Source: Candidatus Centipeda massiliensis (GTDB taxonomy: Bacteria > Bacillota > Negativicutes > Selenomonadales > Selenomonadaceae). From it: 64,000 nucleotides of DNA. The stretch is from NCBI RefSeq assembly GCF_900290285.1, contig NZ_LT985758.1, positions 62,001 through 126,000 on the forward strand. Reading direction: 5' to 3'. The notes below the pieces were generated by a model. It did no database searches. It saw only the letters and a program-made list of their open reading frames with translations, and was not told the origin of the DNA. Numbering within the stretch: the first letter of the stretch is position 1; each line of letters begins with the position of its first letter. Positions 1 to 7,896 of the stretch are shown here, piece after piece. A program made the translations under genes and the position numbers.

Positions 1-1
1 C

Positions 2-205
2 GCGACGTGTGGACAGATCGCGCTCGCATGGATGCTCTGCAAGAAAATGTACATTGTACCGATTCCGGGGACACGTAAGCGCGAACGCCTCGCAGAAAAT
101 GCAGGGGCTGCAGACATTCTTCTCGATGCTGAGGAAATTGCAGGAATTGACGAGTGTCTGGAAAGGATTCCGATGTCTGCGGTTTTTGGAGTCATGCGCC
201 GCTAG
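2..205 (+). CDS. Aldo/keto reductase, C-terminal fragment (cut by window edge)
   Basis: The open frame enters from the left edge and stops with TAG at 203-205. It encodes the last 67 residues of an NADPH-dependent aldo/keto reductase. The segment QIALAWMLCKK followed by IVPIPGTRKRERLAENAGAAD matches the family's conserved C-terminal strand and cofactor phosphate-binding stretch (I-P-G-T-x-x). The tail then carries an EEIAGIDE helix. Substrate cannot be judged from this part. The overlapping 91-residue frame that starts with ATG at 9 is a shadow. Confidence 0.8.
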   Translation, partial: ATCGQIALAWMLCKKMYIVPIPGTRKRERLAENAGAADILLDAEEIAGIDECLERIPMSAVFGVMRR

Positions 206-206
206 A

Positions 207-222
207 TGTGATAAAGATCACA
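207..222. promoter_or_regulatory. Crp/Fnr-family binding site upstream of ccm-nrf
   Basis: TGTGATAAAGATCACA is a perfect 16-bp palindrome of the TGTGA-N6-TCACA type bound by Crp/Fnr-family regulators. A plausible -10 (TATATG or TATGCT, about 241-248) lies downstream at a distance that would centre the site near -40, a class II activator position. The reported HcpR motif (TTGTGA-N6-TCACAA) is very close to this, and HcpR controls nitrite and NO stress genes. Control of the downstream ccm-nrfHA genes is an inference. Confidence 0.5.
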
Positions 223-261
223 GCACAATGATAAAAATTATATATGCTAAAAAACATGAAG

Positions 262-298
262 AAGCGGTCGGATTTTCGTCATGAGATTCCGGCCGCTT
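262..298 (+). terminator. Hairpin after the aldo/keto reductase
   Basis: AAGCGGTCGGA (262-272) pairs with TTCCGGCCGCTT (287-298) with one G-U pair. Only a short T run follows, so termination is likely weak. If the promoter near 240 is real, this hairpin lies in the ccm leader. Confidence 0.4.
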
Positions 299-445
299 TG
301 TTCAGCCCTCCAATTATCAAGAGAAATGAAGTCCATTCATTTTTGAAATAGTCTACAGCTATAGAAAAGACTAATATAAAATATGTATTTCATTTTTCTT
401 TCATAGCCGTGCTAAAATAAACCAGAGTTATGGAAGGGATAGTAT

Positions 446-1087
446 ATGGTTGAAATTCGTTTGAACGATGTCAGTCAAATGTTTGAAGGGCGTGAAGTCC
501 TACACCAGATTACGTGTTCCTTTCAAGGCGGCAGGGTGACTGCCGTTGCCGGGGCAAATGGCAGCGGAAAATCGACGCTTCTGCGCCTTGCGGCGCGGCT
601 CATGCTTCCAACTTCTGGAACGGTTGATACGTTTTGGGACGGTGTACCTGTCAAGGGAGCAGAGTACCGCAGCCTGCTTGCGTTGGCGACGCCGGAGATG
701 GAGCTGTATACGCGCCTGACGGTGCGTGAGAATCTCCTTTTCCTGCTCGGTGCACGCGACATTGCATCAGACGATGATACAATGGCAACGCTGCTCGAAC
801 GCGTGGGACTTCCTCGGGAGGTTCTGCCGCGTATGATGGGGCAGCTCTCGACCGGGATGCGCCAACGCGTTCGTCTTGCCGTTGTGCTTGGCACGGATGC
901 CGAGGTATGGCTGCTCGATGAGCCGGGACTTGCCCTCGATGAACATGGACGCGCTCTGCTCCTGCATGAGACGCGTGCAGCGGCGAAGAGGGGACGGCTC
1001 ATCCTGTGGGCGACGAATGAACCGGAGGAAAGGAAGGCAGCGGATGCGTGCTTCAATCTTACGAGTGACACTCAACGTCGCCCGTAA
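446..1087 (+). CDS. ccmA: Heme exporter ATP-binding protein CcmA
   Basis: This 213-residue ABC ATPase belongs to the cytochrome c maturation (Ccm) machinery. With CcmB and CcmC it drives release of heme-loaded CcmE on the outer face of the inner membrane. Visible motifs are the Walker A GANGSGKST (about residues 36-44), the signature LSTGMRQRVRLA (about 132-143) and the Walker B VWLLDEPGLALD (about 152-163). The length is typical of CcmA. It is first in a ccmABCEF block, and the ccmB start lies inside its 3' end, implying translational coupling. The stand-alone sequence would only be called an ABC ATPase; the neighbours fix the name. Confidence 0.87.
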   Translation: MVEIRLNDVSQMFEGREVLHQITCSFQGGRVTAVAGANGSGKSTLLRLAARLMLPTSGTVDTFWDGVPVKGAEYRSLLALATPEMELYTRLTVRENLLFLLGARDIASDDDTMATLLERVGLPREVLPRMMGQLSTGMRQRVRLAVVLGTDAEVWLLDEPGLALDEHGRALLLHETRAAAKRGRLILWATNEPEERKAADACFNLTSDTQRRP

Positions 1088-1700
1088 AGAACTCCTCGAC
1101 GGCATCCGCCTCCGCGCCGGCTATGCGACGATGGGAATGTTCGCACTGACGGTGATCGCCTTCCTGAGTATGTCGCTCGCGTGGGGGACGATGGATGTCC
1201 GCCTTGCGTCGGCACTCCTCTGGATTGTGATTTTCTTTGCGGCGACGCTGCAGGGCGAGCGGCTCTTTGCGGAGGAAGCTGCGGCGGGCACGCTGCCCTT
1301 TCTGTGGATCTACGTTCCGGCACAGGCGGTGCTCTTCGGCAAGATGGCGGCACATTTCATTACGCTTGTCGTGCTTGCGGCAATCGTTCTGCCTCTTGTC
1401 ATCATTCTGATGGACGCACCGCTTGTCCTCAATGGCTGCTTCGTCGGCACATTGTTTTTAGGGCTTTGGGGGATGGCGGCGGCGGATACGCTGCTTGCGG
1501 CGGTCGCTGCAAATGCGAGCGTGCGCGGCGGACTTGTTCCCGTCCTGCTGCTCCCGTCCATGCTCCCGATTCTCCTGCCCGCGATTTCGCTCTCGGCGGG
1601 TGGGGGAGAGCCGGCGCTCCTTGGGGGGATGCTGATCTATGATATGGCGCTCACGGTGGGCGCGTCGATACTGTTTGATTCTCTCTGGATTGAGAGTTAG
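1044..1700 (+). CDS. ccmB: Heme exporter permease CcmB
   Basis: Membrane subunit of the CcmAB transporter, 218 residues with about six hydrophobic segments. I place the start at ATG 1044 (MRASILRVTL) because GGAGGAAAGGAAG lies just upstream; longer readings in this frame would run deep into ccmA. The motif GERLFAEEAAAGTL is the characteristic CcmB cytoplasmic loop (family pattern ER-x-F-x-x-E-x-x-x-G-x-L). The gene overlaps ccmA by 44 bp and is followed 13 bp later by ccmC. Confidence 0.85.
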   Translation: MRASILRVTLNVARKELLDGIRLRAGYATMGMFALTVIAFLSMSLAWGTMDVRLASALLWIVIFFAATLQGERLFAEEAAAGTLPFLWIYVPAQAVLFGKMAAHFITLVVLAAIVLPLVIILMDAPLVLNGCFVGTLFLGLWGMAAADTLLAAVAANASVRGGLVPVLLLPSMLPILLPAISLSAGGGEPALLGGMLIYDMALTVGASILFDSLWIES

Positions 1701-1713
1701 AGATGGGGGTTTC

Positions 1714-2331
1714 ATGCTAGCCGGGGTGATTGCCGCTCTGACATTGGCTGTGCTCTACGCCGTGTTCTTCGTCGTCCCTCCTGCTGAGGGGCTGGGCAAC
1801 TACGTACGCATTGCATTCTTTCACATTCCGTGTGCATGGGTCTCGGTCATCGCGTTCTTCTGCGCCGCTTTCTGGGGCGCACGTTATCTGAAAACGCGAA
1901 ACCTTCACGATGATGCGAAAAGTGCGCGATCTGCGTTTCTCGGATTGCTTTTCACCCTCCTCGCGACGGGGAGCGGGGCAATCTTCTCAAAGCTCACATG
2001 GGGCGCTTATTGGAACTGGGATCCGCGGCAGACGACCATTTTTGTTCTGCTCCTTATCTATGGCGCGTATGTGACGCTCCGTATGACGATGCGGGACGAA
2101 CGCGCACGAGCCTCATCGTCGGCGGTCTATGCACTCTTTTCCTTTATTGCAGTTCCGTTCCTCGTTTTTATCCTGCCGCGCATGTTTTTCTCGCTGCACC
2201 CGTCGCCCGTCCTCAACGGCGCGGGGCAGCTCGATATGGACGCAGTGATGCTTGGAACGCTTATGCTGTCGCTCGTCGATGTGACACTTATGTATGTTTG
2301 GCTGATGAAACGGGGGGATCGTCATGCGTAA
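1714..2331 (+). CDS. ccmC: Heme export/handling protein CcmC
   Basis: CcmC loads heme onto CcmE. The 205-residue product has about six membrane segments and the tryptophan-rich WGAYWNWDPRQT periplasmic motif (about residues 95-106), the heme-handling signature shared with CcmF. Histidines FFHIPCAW (about 36-43) and LHPSP (about 158-162) fit the two axial heme ligands of the family. I chose ATG 1714 (MLAGVIAALTL), which begins directly with the first hydrophobic segment. The longer frame from 1639 reads through the ccmB end. The 3' end overlaps ccmE by 8 bp. Confidence 0.9.
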   Translation: MLAGVIAALTLAVLYAVFFVVPPAEGLGNYVRIAFFHIPCAWVSVIAFFCAAFWGARYLKTRNLHDDAKSARSAFLGLLFTLLATGSGAIFSKLTWGAYWNWDPRQTTIFVLLLIYGAYVTLRMTMRDERARASSSAVYALFSFIAVPFLVFILPRMFFSLHPSPVLNGAGQLDMDAVMLGTLMLSLVDVTLMYVWLMKRGDRHA

Positions 2332-2698
2332 ATACTTCTTTGTTGTACTGATTCTTGGATTTATCGGATATGCAGGGTATTTCTTTGCGAACTCTGTGAC
2401 CCCTTACGTCAGCATTGCGGAGGCGCGCACCTCCGAGCGAAATGTGCAGGTCAAGGGACTGCCCGACGATACCATCGAACCTCACATGGAGAACAATATG
2501 TTCGTGTTCTCTATCTCCGATGAGGAGACGGGGGAGACTATGCTCGTCCGTTACAAGGGCGTAAAGCCCGATAACTTTGATGAAGCATATCATGTCGTTG
2601 CGATTGGGAAATATACGGACAATGCGTTCACAGCAGACAAACTGCTCATCAAATGTCCGTCGAAGTATGAGGCGGAAAAAGGAAAGGTTCAGGTATGA
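2324..2698 (+). CDS. ccmE: Heme chaperone CcmE, CxxxY variant
   Basis: Membrane-anchored periplasmic heme chaperone, 124 residues. An N-terminal anchor (about 4-22) is followed by the OB-fold domain with VQVKGLPDD and VRYKGVKPDNF strands. Classical CcmE binds heme covalently through a histidine in HxxxY near the C-terminus. Here the equivalent sequence is IKCPSKYEAEK, so the position is Cys111 with Tyr115, a CxxxY motif. This variant is known from archaea and some anaerobes (for example Desulfovibrio) whose Ccm system lacks CcmH, and none is found in this cluster. The gene overlaps ccmC by 8 bp and ccmF by 4 bp. Confidence 0.88.
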   Translation: MRKYFFVVLILGFIGYAGYFFANSVTPYVSIAEARTSERNVQVKGLPDDTIEPHMENNMFVFSISDEETGETMLVRYKGVKPDNFDEAYHVVAIGKYTDNAFTADKLLIKCPSKYEAEKGKVQV

Positions 2699-4797
2699 TC
2701 GGAACGTTATTCTTGGGTGCAGTTCTGTTCTTTGCCCTCGCCGCTGTGTTCTGTGAGACGCAGGGAAAAACAACCGAAGGACGGATCTGTGCAACTCTAA
2801 CGGGGCTTGCATCGATCGGTGCAGCGGTGTTCCTCTTCGTCATTATCCTGAACGATGATTTCAGCTACACCTACGTTATCAGTTACTCCTCCATCAGTCT
2901 GTCGCAGCTCTACAAGCTTTCCGCATTCTGGGCGGGGCAGCAGGGATCGTTTCTTCTCTGGCTCGTGATTCACGCCGTTGTCGGTGTTCTGATTGCACGT
3001 GAAGGGCGGATGACGGCAACGGGGCGCACGATCTACCATGCACTCACCGCCATGCTCGCCCTTCTCGTCCTCTTTAAGAGTCCCTTTACTCCCGCAGAGG
3101 TCGCCGTCATGGACGGGCATGGGATGAATCCACTGTTGCAGGATCCGTGGATGGCAGTGCATCCGCCGATCATCTTTGTGGGGTACGCGCTGCTTGCAGT
3201 TCCGTTTGTCTACTCTCTTGAGAGCATGATAAAGGCGCCGATGGACGGGGGGGTTCTTGTACCGATGCGCCGCTGGACGCTCATCGCATGGGCATTCCTC
3301 GGCGCAGGCATTTTCATCGGTGGTTACTGGGCGTATAAGGTGCTCGGGTGGGGCGGCTACTGGGGCTGGGATCCCGTGGAGAACTCCTCGCTTGTCCCGT
3401 GGCTGCTCGCCTGTGTCCTGCTCCATCTGATCTCCATCGCGCGCAGGCGGCACGGGGCATTTTACCTCGTTCACCTCGCGGCAACCTTCTCCTACGCATT
3501 TGTCCTTTACGGGACATTCCTTACGCGCAGCGGCATCCTTGGTGATTTCTCCGTCCACTCATTTGCGGGCTCGGACATCGGTCTCTACATCGCTCTCGCC
3601 AATGCGGCTGTCCTGCTCTTCGGGCTTGGTATTCTAACCGTTCGGATTGAGCGTTTGCCGAAGGGGGCGGTCTACGAGCAGCACCGCAGCCGAGACTTCC
3701 TCGTTCTGCTTGGGATGCTCCTCATCGTATTCATCGTGGCTATCGTATTCTTTGGGATGTCCATGCCGCTCATCTCTGGGCTGCTCGGAGAGAGTGCAGC
3801 GGTCGATACGAGCTACTATGTACGCACCTCGCTGCCGATCGCAGTTTTGTTTACCCTCATCATGGCACTCGGCGTACTTCTGCCCTACGGCGGCGGACGC
3901 GTTGCACGGCCTGTGTGGATCTTCGTGATCTCCGTAGGTGGTGGCATTCTTGCAGGGCTGGTCGGAGTAACGGATATTCTGTCGGTTCTGCTCTCCACCT
4001 TTGCCCTCCTTGCCGCACTTGCTGCCATTGAGGCATTTCGCCGTCAAGGGATCGGCATGGGCGGGATGATTGCCCACATTGGCACGGGACTTGCTCTACT
4101 CGCATTTATTCTCTCGGGGTCGGGCAGTCAGACCACGACGGTCACACTCATCCCTGACGAGCCACAGGAGGTCTACGGACACACGATCATCTATCGTGGA
4201 CAGTCGTTTGCTGAGAGCGGCAGTGAGAAGTCCTACCGCTACGAGGTGGACGGCAGTCTGTGCGAGGCAGTGACAAAGCTGCGCGCAAACGGTGAGGATG
4301 CGGCACGTGAGCCTGCGATTGCAAGAAGTCTTGCGGGTGATCTCTATATCGCACCGTCGCCGACCTCGGCGGAGCGTGACGAGCTGATCCTTCATCGCGG
4401 CAAGACTGTTATGGGGATCAACGACTATGCTTATCGCTACGAATCCATCGCGTTTGAGCCGCAGGGCGGCGGCAAGACCCTCGTCACGGCGCAGATTGCG
4501 CTGACGGACGGCGAGGAGGTCGATGATGCCGCTCCCACGATCCTTGCGACGGAGACGGGCGGGACATCCCAGCCGATCGAAGTGATGAACGGCAAGTTCC
4601 GCATTCGTCTCACGGGTGTATCGGCGGATGAACGTGACGTCAGGATAGAGATTCTGCCCTCCGTGGCAGAGGAGGCGGCACTCCCTGTTCCCGCCTCGGT
4701 CAGTACAAAGCCCGGCATCTCCATCCTCTGGCTTGCCTGTGTTCTCGTGACTGCCGGCGGTCTCCTGGCAGCTGCACAGGCGGGGAGGAGCCACTGA
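2695..4797 (+). CDS. ccmF: Cytochrome c heme lyase subunit CcmF
   Basis: CcmF takes heme from CcmE and attaches it to CxxCH motifs of apocytochromes. The 700-residue product has many membrane segments and the hallmark WGGYWGWDPVENSSLVPWL stretch (about 219-237), with a second conserved region FLTRSGILGDFSVHSF (about 277-292). A large soluble periplasmic region (about 475-665) precedes a last membrane helix, as in the family. It overlaps ccmE by 4 bp. The TGA stop lies inside the left terminal repeat of a dispersed element (4786-4947). No ccmG or ccmH follows; nrfHA does. Confidence 0.93.
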   Translation: MIGTLFLGAVLFFALAAVFCETQGKTTEGRICATLTGLASIGAAVFLFVIILNDDFSYTYVISYSSISLSQLYKLSAFWAGQQGSFLLWLVIHAVVGVLIAREGRMTATGRTIYHALTAMLALLVLFKSPFTPAEVAVMDGHGMNPLLQDPWMAVHPPIIFVGYALLAVPFVYSLESMIKAPMDGGVLVPMRRWTLIAWAFLGAGIFIGGYWAYKVLGWGGYWGWDPVENSSLVPWLLACVLLHLISIARRRHGAFYLVHLAATFSYAFVLYGTFLTRSGILGDFSVHSFAGSDIGLYIALANAAVLLFGLGILTVRIERLPKGAVYEQHRSRDFLVLLGMLLIVFIVAIVFFGMSMPLISGLLGESAAVDTSYYVRTSLPIAVLFTLIMALGVLLPYGGGRVARPVWIFVISVGGGILAGLVGVTDILSVLLSTFALLAALAAIEAFRRQGIGMGGMIAHIGTGLALLAFILSGSGSQTTTVTLIPDEPQEVYGHTIIYRGQSFAESGSEKSYRYEVDGSLCEAVTKLRANGEDAAREPAIARSLAGDLYIAPSPTSAERDELILHRGKTVMGINDYAYRYESIAFEPQGGGKTLVTAQIALTDGEEVDDAAPTILATETGGTSQPIEVMNGKFRIRLTGVSADERDVRIEILPSVAEEAALPVPASVSTKPGISILWLACVLVTAGGLLAAAQAGRSH

Positions 4798-4947
4798 TAA
4801 ACTCAGCACCGCCATCTTGGCACATCCTTTTCGCCCTGTCTGCGTCAACAAATCCTCCACAGAGCTCTACTCTGCGTCCGGTTTGTTTTCTTGACAGGAC
4901 AAAAATTCTGCACCAATCTGACGGACTTCATTTTATCATTGGCTCCT
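4786..4947 (+). repeat. Dispersed TIR element, copy 1
   Basis: Bounded by AGGAGCCACTGATAA (4786-4800) and the inverted TTATCATTGGCTCCT (4933-4947), 14 of 15 positions matching. The interior is shared with copies at 22300 and 49927: a GCCATCTTGGC-like block, CCTCCAC, a short hairpin CAGAG-CTCTA-CTCTG followed by CGTCCGG, then CAATCTGACGGACTTCATTTTATCA. No coding capacity. Length 162 bp. It supplies the ccmF stop codon and separates ccmF from nrfH. Confidence 0.75.
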
Positions 4948-5017
4948 AGTCCGCGCAAAGGAGGTGGATCGGAAGTTTAGTTGACCCCGAAGAAATCATA
5001 GAGAGGAGGAAGGACAC

Positions 5018-5500
5018 ATGAATTTGAAGCAGTATGTGGAGGAGCATACACTGCGGTGCGTCATTGGCGCCTTTGTACTGGGGCTGCTCGTCATCGGGGG
5101 CGGCATGGTCATGGACAAGGTCTCCGCTTCGCCGGCATTTTGTGGAACGTGCCACGCGATGCAGCACGAGTCGAAGTCACATGCCATGTCGACGCACGCG
5201 GATATCGCCTGCGTGGAGTGCCATCTGCCGCACGACAATATTGCCGTTTACTATTTTGAAAAGGGCAAAACAGGTATGCACGACACGCTCCATCAGGTGC
5301 TCGATGACTATCCCGTACACATCAAGATCTCCGATCACGGGCGGGATATCGTGAATGCCAACTGTCTGCGCTGCCATACATCGACCATGGGGGCGGTATG
5401 TCTGGACAGGGGCAAGGACGGAAATGCAAATTGTACGAAGTGTCACAGTGGTATGCCGCATGGTTCCAATCCTTTAGAAGGGGGGATAAGAGTTGAGTAA
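5018..5500 (+). CDS. nrfH: Cytochrome c nitrite reductase small subunit NrfH
   Basis: Membrane-anchored tetraheme quinol dehydrogenase that passes electrons from menaquinol to NrfA. The 160-residue product has an N-terminal membrane helix (about 14-33) and four heme motifs in order: CGTCH, CVECH, CLRCH and CTKCH. AGAGAGGAGGAAGG supplies a strong ribosome-binding site just before ATG 5018. The gene overlaps nrfA by 8 bp. It probably forms a transcription unit with nrfA and may be read from the ccm promoter. Confidence 0.93.
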   Translation: MNLKQYVEEHTLRCVIGAFVLGLLVIGGGMVMDKVSASPAFCGTCHAMQHESKSHAMSTHADIACVECHLPHDNIAVYYFEKGKTGMHDTLHQVLDDYPVHIKISDHGRDIVNANCLRCHTSTMGAVCLDRGKDGNANCTKCHSGMPHGSNPLEGGIRVE

Positions 5501-6797
5501 CAGAAAGAAAATCATCGCAGGTGTTGCCGGCGTCTGTGCCCTGTTCTTTGGATTTGTCGCTGTTCGCATCGGCGCACACCCGAACGATGACAGCATCAAA
5601 CGCGTGCAGATCCAGGGCGACACCGCTGCCAAGATCGGCAAAGAGGCGTACAAGGATGCTTACCCGCTCCAGTACAACTCATTCATGAAAAACAATGAGG
5701 AATCTCCGTCGCCCACAGGCTACGGCGGCAGCATGGAGGGCAACAGTCATCTGGAGCACCAGCCCGAGATGCTTGAGAACTTTAAGGGCTATAAGTTTGC
5801 CATCCAGTATGACGACGACCGAGGGCATACGTATGCGGGCTACGATCTCCTGCATACGAAGAGGCTTCCGGGACAGAAGGGGAGTTGTCTACAGTGCAAG
5901 GGTTCGTATGTTTATGATGTGTACTTCAAAGAAGGTGGATGGGCGTATGCATCGAAGCCGTTTGATGAAGTTGCGGCTCCCATCACGATGGATGAGTGGT
6001 TTGGCTGCTCGACCTGCCACGATCCTGAGACGATGGAGCTGCGCGTTTATCAGCAGGGCTTCATTGAGTCGATGGCAAAGCGCGGCATTGATGTGAATGC
6101 TGCCAGCCACAACGAGATGCGCGCCTATGTCTGCGCACAGTGCCATACGGAGTACTACTTCTCGGCTGAGGATGGCCGTGTAACGCATCCCTATACGAAC
6201 GGTCTGGATGCCGAGTCCGAGTATCAGTACTACCAGTCCGGACAGGCAGGCGGATTCAAGGGCGACTGGATGCACCCCGACTCCAAGACGATGATGCTCA
6301 AGGCGCAGCATCCGGAATTCGAGACGTGGGCGACAAGCGTTCATGCCGACGCCGGTGTCACCTGCGTGGATTGCCACATGCCCTATATGCGCGATGGCGG
6401 CAAGAAGTACACCTCGCACTGGATGACGAGCCCGCTGAAGACCACGCAGCAGTCCTGTCTGAAGTGTCATGACGAGAGCGAGGAGACCCTCGTTGCACGC
6501 GTCAAGACCATCCATGACAACACGTTCAAACTCCAGCGTATCGCGGGGCAGACGGTTGCACGCGCACATCGCACGGTCAAGGCTGCGATGGATGCGGGCG
6601 TACCCGATGCAGCACTCGACGATGCGCGCGCAAAGATTCGCGAAGCACAGTGGTACTGGGATTGGGTCGCCGCCGAGAACGGCATGGGCTTCCATAACCC
6701 CGACAAGATCATGCGTACCCTTGGGCTCGCGATTGACCTGGCACATCAGGCAATCGAGTCCGCCGAGGGAGCACGCCACGGCTTCCAGCCGCTCTGA
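5493..6797 (+). CDS. nrfA: Cytochrome c nitrite reductase catalytic subunit NrfA
   Basis: Pentaheme enzyme reducing nitrite to ammonium with six electrons. The 434-residue product begins at a TTG codon (5493) after GAAGGGGGGA and starts with a signal-anchor-like helix (about 6-27). The active-site heme motif is CLQCK (about 131-135), the lysine-ligated form that defines NrfA. Four ordinary motifs follow: CSTCH (about 172), CAQCH (about 214), CVDCH (about 291) and CLKCH (about 322). The segment KKYTSHWMTSPL between the fourth and fifth motifs carries the distal histidine region. Length is at the short end of the family. Confidence 0.95.
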   Translation: MSNRKKIIAGVAGVCALFFGFVAVRIGAHPNDDSIKRVQIQGDTAAKIGKEAYKDAYPLQYNSFMKNNEESPSPTGYGGSMEGNSHLEHQPEMLENFKGYKFAIQYDDDRGHTYAGYDLLHTKRLPGQKGSCLQCKGSYVYDVYFKEGGWAYASKPFDEVAAPITMDEWFGCSTCHDPETMELRVYQQGFIESMAKRGIDVNAASHNEMRAYVCAQCHTEYYFSAEDGRVTHPYTNGLDAESEYQYYQSGQAGGFKGDWMHPDSKTMMLKAQHPEFETWATSVHADAGVTCVDCHMPYMRDGGKKYTSHWMTSPLKTTQQSCLKCHDESEETLVARVKTIHDNTFKLQRIAGQTVARAHRTVKAAMDAGVPDAALDDARAKIREAQWYWDWVAAENGMGFHNPDKIMRTLGLAIDLAHQAIESAEGARHGFQPL

Positions 6798-6808
6798 TCG
6801 GAGCACGA

Positions 6809-6860
6809 CGAGACCAAAAAAGAATCGCCTCATGTTGGGGCGATTCTTTTTTTGGTCTCG
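6809..6860. terminator. Bidirectional terminator between nrfA and the TauE gene
   Basis: Left arm 6809-6829 pairs with 6839-6860 (core GAATCGCC/GGCGATTC, flanked by A and T runs), with loop tcatgttg. The flanking A6/T7 makes it function on both strands, ending nrfHA and the convergent exporter gene. Confidence 0.9.
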
Positions 6861-6869
6861 TTTTGTATT

Positions 6870-7667
6870 TTACAGCATCCCGCTCATCCAGATGAGGCGT
6901 ACGCCGAGACCGAACATTGCGAGTGAGAGAAGGACGAGGATGACCTTGGACTTCGTCTTCTGCGAGATGACAGCCCCAATCTGGGCACCGATAGCGGCAC
7001 CGATGGAGATGCAGATCGCAGGTGTCCAGATGATGTGATTGAGCAGGAAGTGACTGATGACACCGAATGCTGCCGAACAGGCAAGAACGAAATGTGAGGT
7101 CGCTGTCGCCATGTGTACGGGGAAGTCGAGCAGGTAGACCATGAGCGGCACGTGAATCACGCCGCCGCCAATGCCGAAGATGCTCGAGATGAAGCCGACC
7201 CCCGCGCTTGCGCCAACGCCAAGCGAGCGGTTGAATGTGAAGCCTGCAGGGAGCGTGTGGACATCCGTATGTTTCTTGTGCGTGGCGTTCCAATACATGA
7301 GCAGTGCCATCACAAGCAGGAATGAACCGTATGAGACGTACAGCATCGGTCCCGTGAAGTCGTCGACGATGTACGAGCCGAGGAATGCGCCCGGCAGCGT
7401 CGCGAGTGCAAATGGTACTGCGGCAGGGAAGTAGACGCGCTGCTGGCGGATGTAGGCGAGCGTCCCTGAGAGAGCATTGGCAAACACGATCACCAGTGAT
7501 GTTCCCGTGATCTGTGCCGCCGTGTGGAAGTACGGATAGATGCCGCCGTCCGACAGGAAGAAGATGAAGATCGGCACGCAGATCAGACCGCCGCCAATGC
7601 CGACAAGTGTTCCGAACGTGCCGACAAAGAGTCCGAGTACGAGAAAGAGAAGAATATCAAGTCCCAT
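6870..7667 (-). CDS. TauE/SafE-family membrane exporter
   Basis: A 265-residue integral membrane protein of the sulfite exporter TauE/SafE family (anion efflux, substrate not defined here). Two homologous halves each begin with the family glycine motif: GTLVGIGGGLICVPIF (about 19-34) and FISSIFGIGGGVIHVPLM (about 159-176). There are about eight hydrophobic segments. Transcription is convergent with nrfA. A promoter with TTGTCT and TATAAT, spacer 16, lies at 7702-7729. Confidence 0.85.
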   Translation of the reverse strand: MGLDILLFLVLGLFVGTFGTLVGIGGGLICVPIFIFFLSDGGIYPYFHTAAQITGTSLVIVFANALSGTLAYIRQQRVYFPAAVPFALATLPGAFLGSYIVDDFTGPMLYVSYGSFLLVMALLMYWNATHKKHTDVHTLPAGFTFNRSLGVGASAGVGFISSIFGIGGGVIHVPLMVYLLDFPVHMATATSHFVLACSAAFGVISHFLLNHIIWTPAICISIGAAIGAQIGAVISQKTKSKVILVLLSLAMFGLGVRLIWMSGML

Positions 7668-7701
7668 AAATCATGCCCCCATAGTGATCAATACATTGCC
7701 T

Positions 7702-7729
7702 ATTATAGCATACAGGAAGTATTAGACAA
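7702..7729 (-). promoter_or_regulatory. Promoter of the TauE-family gene
   Basis: On the minus strand TTGTCT (7729-7724) and TATAAT (7707-7702) are separated by 16 bp and lie 35-60 bp upstream of the start codon. Confidence 0.55.
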
Positions 7730-7864
7730 GAGGGCAGTATTTATGATATGATGAGCGCAAAGAAGCCCATTTACTATGTTAGGGACTTATTTAGGGGAGC
7801 TTCTTTGATTCTTTGCAGGAAGGAGGGCAGGGAATAGGGCGCCGGCATGGTTCGGCATGTAATC

Positions 7865-7878
7865 TTAGTAAATACTAA
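7865..7878. promoter_or_regulatory. Palindrome in the cstA leader
   Basis: TTAGTA-AA-TACTAA is a perfect 14-bp inverted repeat 18 bp upstream of the cstA start. It could be an operator; the regulator is unknown. The rest of the 230-bp divergent region (7668-7896) holds the exporter promoter and no recognisable gene. Confidence 0.35.
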
Positions 7879-7896
7879 AGAAAGAAGTGACAACAC

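Noticed and set aside
9-284. 91-codon ATG frame at the left edge
   Set aside because: It overlaps the aldo/keto reductase fragment in another frame and has no homology pattern.
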